Shown in pieces: positions 4,263 through 6,022 of a stretch of 6,022 bases of DNA. The notes under the pieces were generated by a model, which saw only the letters and a program-made list of their open reading frames with translations, did no database searches and was not told the DNA's origin. How positions within the stretch are numbered: position 1 is the first letter of the stretch; the number at the start of each line of letters is the position of its first letter. Source of the DNA: Thermoplasmata archaeon (GTDB lineage Archaea; Thermoplasmatota; Thermoplasmata; UBA10834); NCBI GenBank assembly GCA_022865445.1, contig JALHSX010000327.1:1-6022 (forward strand), written 5' to 3'. A program made the translations under genes and the position numbers.

Positions 4263-5192
4263 TTGAAGCTCTGGGACTTCGGACGGATGGAGTCAGGCAA
4301 GATCAAGATCAGCCAGAAGGTCGGCGAGCCGCTCGGAATCGTTGACGGAAGCGAGGTCTTCAGCTCGATGTTCAAGTACGAGATCGACGGCAAGAGCAGC
4401 TACGAGATAGTCCTTTCCAACTTCGGCCCGGAGAACTACAGGGAGATAGCCTATGTCACGTTCCAGGTGAGGGACGAGCCTGGCGCGCTCGCTCAGGCAG
4501 CCAATTTCCTGAAAACGAGAAACGTGGATATCTTGAACTCAGAGACTGTGAGCTCAGTCCCGAACGTCGTTATGGTCTGGGAGATGCTCGTCGACCTATC
4601 GTTCTTTGGGGACTCGCTCTCCCTGAAGAAGGACTTCGACGACGCCAAAACGGGGAATGACCCGAACCTGGCAATGGTCGACTGCCTGTGCGTGGAAGCA
4701 TCGGACCTAGCCACGAGATATACCCGCGGCGCGGCGGTCGAGAACGAGAGAATCAAGACCAAGGCGCTCAGGAAGACAGAGAAGAAGGCTAGCATCATCA
4801 AGAACGGCGTCTTCGAGCTGCCCCAAGCCTATGTGAACTTCCTCGGCAGGGCTTCCGCGCCGATAATGCTTATCGGCGAGCCGGATTCATGGATCCTGTC
4901 GATCGCCTTCCTGAACGACGATTCCAAACTCATGAAGCTGTCCATCGATCTGCCGGACAGACCGGGCGCGATACACGAGATCATGAAGGCTCTAGGGGAG
5001 GAGGGGATCAACGTCCTCGCAGGCTACACGAACGTCCTTGTCTACTACGAGAGGATGAGCTGCGACCTTATCGTCGATGTGAGGTCAGCTTCGGTAAGCG
5101 CCAAAGGCGATATCGTCGAGGTCCTGAAGACACGGATATCGGGACTTGGACCAGCTTTCAAACTGGTTTCCTCTGAGTCCGTCAAGCTTTGA
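4263..5192 (+). CDS. Two-ACT-domain protein, probable amino-acid-responsive regulator
   Basis: The product has 309 residues from TTG 4263, chosen because GAGGGGAG ends 4 bases upstream; ATG 4287 is the alternative. Two ACT domains are visible. The first spans about 62-140, with VTFQVRDEPGALAQAANFL (66-83). The second spans about 224-300, with LSIDLPDRPGAIHEIMKAL (226-244). Each has the DxPGA turn that normally forms the ligand pocket, so the protein probably binds a small molecule such as an amino acid. Each ACT is preceded by a short beta-rich segment (about 12-54 and 175-218), suggesting an internal duplication of a two-part unit. A charged linker, ENERIKTKALRKTEKKAS, joins the halves. No catalytic domain is seen, so a regulatory role is inferred. 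Its stop overlaps the convergent DUF35 gene by 11 bases. Confidence 0.85.
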   Translation: MKLWDFGRMESGKIKISQKVGEPLGIVDGSEVFSSMFKYEIDGKSSYEIVLSNFGPENYREIAYVTFQVRDEPGALAQAANFLKTRNVDILNSETVSSVPNVVMVWEMLVDLSFFGDSLSLKKDFDDAKTGNDPNLAMVDCLCVEASDLATRYTRGAAVENERIKTKALRKTEKKASIIKNGVFELPQAYVNFLGRASAPIMLIGEPDSWILSIAFLNDDSKLMKLSIDLPDRPGAIHEIMKALGEEGINVLAGYTNVLVYYERMSCDLIVDVRSASVSAKGDIVEVLKTRISGLGPAFKLVSSESVKL

Positions 5193-5508
5193 CCGGGGCT
5201 TTCAGCTCTGAGGTCGGCTCGCCCTTCGGACCGCAGAACACGTTGCCCTTCTGCTCGACTATCGTCACCGAGTCGTCTTCCTTCAGAGTGCCAGACGTCC
5301 AGCAGATCAACTTTGGCCCATTCTCAATCGCCACAAGCGCTAGGTTGTAGGGATCTTTCAACCCTTCCGGAATCGCCTGCAGTCGTGTGAACGAGAGCAC
5401 TTTCCCCTCATCAGGCCATTCCGACGGCTTCATCTTCTTGCCGCATCGAGGGCAGATCCTTCTATGAGACGTAGTAGCGTAACTGCACCTGCATTTCGAC
5501 CCTTTCAC
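5182..5508 (-). CDS. DUF35 zinc-ribbon/OB-fold protein (acyl-CoA-associated, COG1545)
   Basis: The 108-residue product has an N-terminal zinc ribbon with Cys6, Cys8, Cys19 and Cys22 (KCRCSY and CPRCGKKM). The OB-fold characteristic of DUF35 follows: GKVLSFTRLQ (35-44), YNLALVAIENGPKLICWTSG (54-73) and a C-terminal strand (VTIVEQ). In archaea this family often bridges acetoacetyl-CoA thiolase and HMG-CoA synthase in mevalonate synthesis, but DUF35 proteins also occur with other thiolase-like enzymes. No such partner lies in this window, so the specific role is open. The first ligand pair is CxC rather than the usual CxxC, a small oddity. The start is GTG 5508, with GGGAGGGGTG six bases or so upstream; no earlier start exists before an in-frame stop at 5554-5556. 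The gene is convergent with, and overlaps, the ACT gene. Confidence 0.85.
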   Translation of the reverse strand: MKGSKCRCSYATTSHRRICPRCGKKMKPSEWPDEGKVLSFTRLQAIPEGLKDPYNLALVAIENGPKLICWTSGTLKEDDSVTIVEQKGNVFCGPKGEPTSELKAPVKA

Positions 5509-5576
5509 ACTGCACCCCTCCCGTTCGCCGAGAAGCCGCCAATTGCCAGTATGTCAAACCTAACCATCACCGAATC

Positions 5577-5586
5577 GATATTAATG
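5577..5586 (-). promoter_or_regulatory. Candidate TATA box for the DUF35 gene
   Basis: The minus strand reads CATTAATATCG. Initiation about 26 bases downstream, near 5555, gives a leader of about 45 nt to GTG 5508 that contains the strong ribosome binding site. It is back to back with the plus-strand TATA box at 5630-5639. Confidence 0.5.
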
Positions 5587-5629
5587 TTTGCGCTCAGGCG
5601 TTTCAACCAGAATCCAGGCTACCGAAAGA

Positions 5630-5639
5630 GTATTTAATA
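5630..5639 (+). promoter_or_regulatory. BRE/TATA promoter for the right-edge regulator gene
   Basis: CCGAAAGAG followed by TATTTAATA is the most canonical archaeal BRE-TATA in the window. Initiation is expected near 5661, so the mRNA would carry an untranslated leader of about 100 nt before TTG 5762 unless an upstream start is used. Confidence 0.6.
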
Positions 5640-5678
5640 ACAGGAGTACATTCGCTCAATACATTTGAATCTACGATT

Positions 5679-5702
5679 GCTCGCGTTTCGCGGAGCGGCT
5701 CC
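5679..5702 (+). repeat. Overlapping hairpins in the leader of the right-edge gene
   Basis: GCTCGCG and CGCGGAGC (5679-5696) form a stem with one bulge around a TTT loop. The overlapping GGAG-CGG-CTCC (5692-5702) is an alternative stem sharing the same bases, so the two exclude each other. They sit early in the predicted untranslated leader. A regulatory role is only a possibility. Confidence 0.3.
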
Positions 5703-5761
5703 CCCGAGTTAGTGACGATTACAGTTCTCCGCCAAACGACGGCGATGTGGAGGGTACGGTT

Positions 5762-6022
5762 TTGGACCCTATCGAAGCATCTCGACTGATAATGGATACG
5801 TACGCGGCTAAGATTCTTGTCGCCTGCTCTCGCAAGCCGAAGCATGCGCTTGAGCTCAGCGCTAAACTGAACATCCCGATTGCCGCGTGCTACAGGAGGA
5901 TCCATGTGCTCGAGAAGGCGGGCCTGCTGAAGCCCGTCGAACGCGCCCTCACTCAGCAGGGCAAGAGGATAGTCCTGTACCTCTCCCAATTGAGGAATGC
6001 GTACATATTCTTCGAGGGTGGC
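5762..6022 (+). CDS. ArsR-like winged-helix transcriptional regulator (3' end outside the window)
   Basis: The frame is open to the right edge, giving 87 residues so far. The start is TTG 5762, chosen because GGAGGGT (5749-5755) lies at good spacing; GTG 5747 in the same frame is the alternative, and an in-frame TGA closes the frame further upstream. The sequence MDPIEASRLIMDTYAAKILVA leads into a helix-turn-helix (HALELSAKLNIPIAACYRRIHVLEKAGLLKPV, about 29-59), then a basic wing (GKRIVLYLS, 67-75). This is the pattern of ArsR/MarR-type archaeal regulators. The part after residue 76 (LRNAYIFFEGG) may begin an effector or dimerisation region. It is divergent from the DUF35 gene. Its ligand and targets cannot be read from this fragment. 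Confidence 0.78.
   Translation, partial: MDPIEASRLIMDTYAAKILVACSRKPKHALELSAKLNIPIAACYRRIHVLEKAGLLKPVERALTQQGKRIVLYLSQLRNAYIFFEGG

Noticed and set aside
3809..4393. Minus-strand reading frame of 194 codons
   Set aside because: It lies opposite the zinc-ribbon gene and the start of the ACT gene, with no domain pattern; the plus-strand products have clear motifs.
5603..5989. Minus-strand reading frame of 128 codons at the right edge
   Set aside because: It is antisense to the winged-helix gene, which has recognisable HTH features and a ribosome binding site; the antisense product has no recognisable domain and crosses the promoter region.

Overview
The window looks archaeal, most likely euryarchaeal; a Thermoplasmata-like lineage is possible but unproven. 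The reasons are a tRNA-Leu gene with a canonical bulge-helix-bulge intron and no encoded CCA, TATA-type promoters 25-30 bases upstream of starts that lack a leader or have a short one, a long P-loop protein of the cyclic 2,3-diphosphoglycerate synthetase/COG2403 family, a stand-alone DUF35 zinc-ribbon/OB-fold protein, and small winged-helix regulators. No CRISPR array, insertion sequence, rRNA or recognisable recombinase is present.

Left part (1-2095). The first 266 bases hold no convincing gene but carry a decayed copy of a tRNA 3' end (99-139, minus) and a small hairpin. Next come a membrane-anchored cupredoxin (267-791, minus), a divergently transcribed cysteine-rich DUF2284 protein (983-1597, plus), and a short Lys/Gly-rich protein (1725-1940, minus) with an inverted repeat upstream. 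By eye this part has looser, more AT-tolerant codon use than what follows. It lies between the tRNA 3' end at 2096 and the tRNA-like remnant near 99, in the geometry expected of an element integrated at a tRNA, although no integrase is visible.

Middle (2096-4201). A tRNA-Leu(UAA) gene with a 22-nt intron sits just downstream of the cDPGS-like gene, on the same strand. The best start of that gene is 3554, because a TATA box lies upstream of it and the longer reading frame would begin upstream of that box. A 60-residue protein of unknown function (3620-3802, minus) is divergent, with only 9 bases between, from a winged-helix/zinc-ribbon protein (3812-4201, plus).

Right part (4202-6022). A two-ACT-domain protein starts at TTG behind a strong ribosome binding site (4263-5192, plus). 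Its stop overlaps by 11 bases that of a convergent DUF35 protein (5182-5508, minus, GTG start). A divergent promoter region then leads to an ArsR-like winged-helix gene that runs off the right edge (5762-6022, plus).

The genes form no single pathway. Most are single-gene units with their own promoters: redox/metal proteins (cupredoxin, DUF2284), a phosphometabolite or nucleotide-dependent enzyme, two or three regulators, a possible amino-acid sensor, and a DUF35 protein of the kind that usually partners thiolase or HMG-CoA synthase encoded elsewhere.
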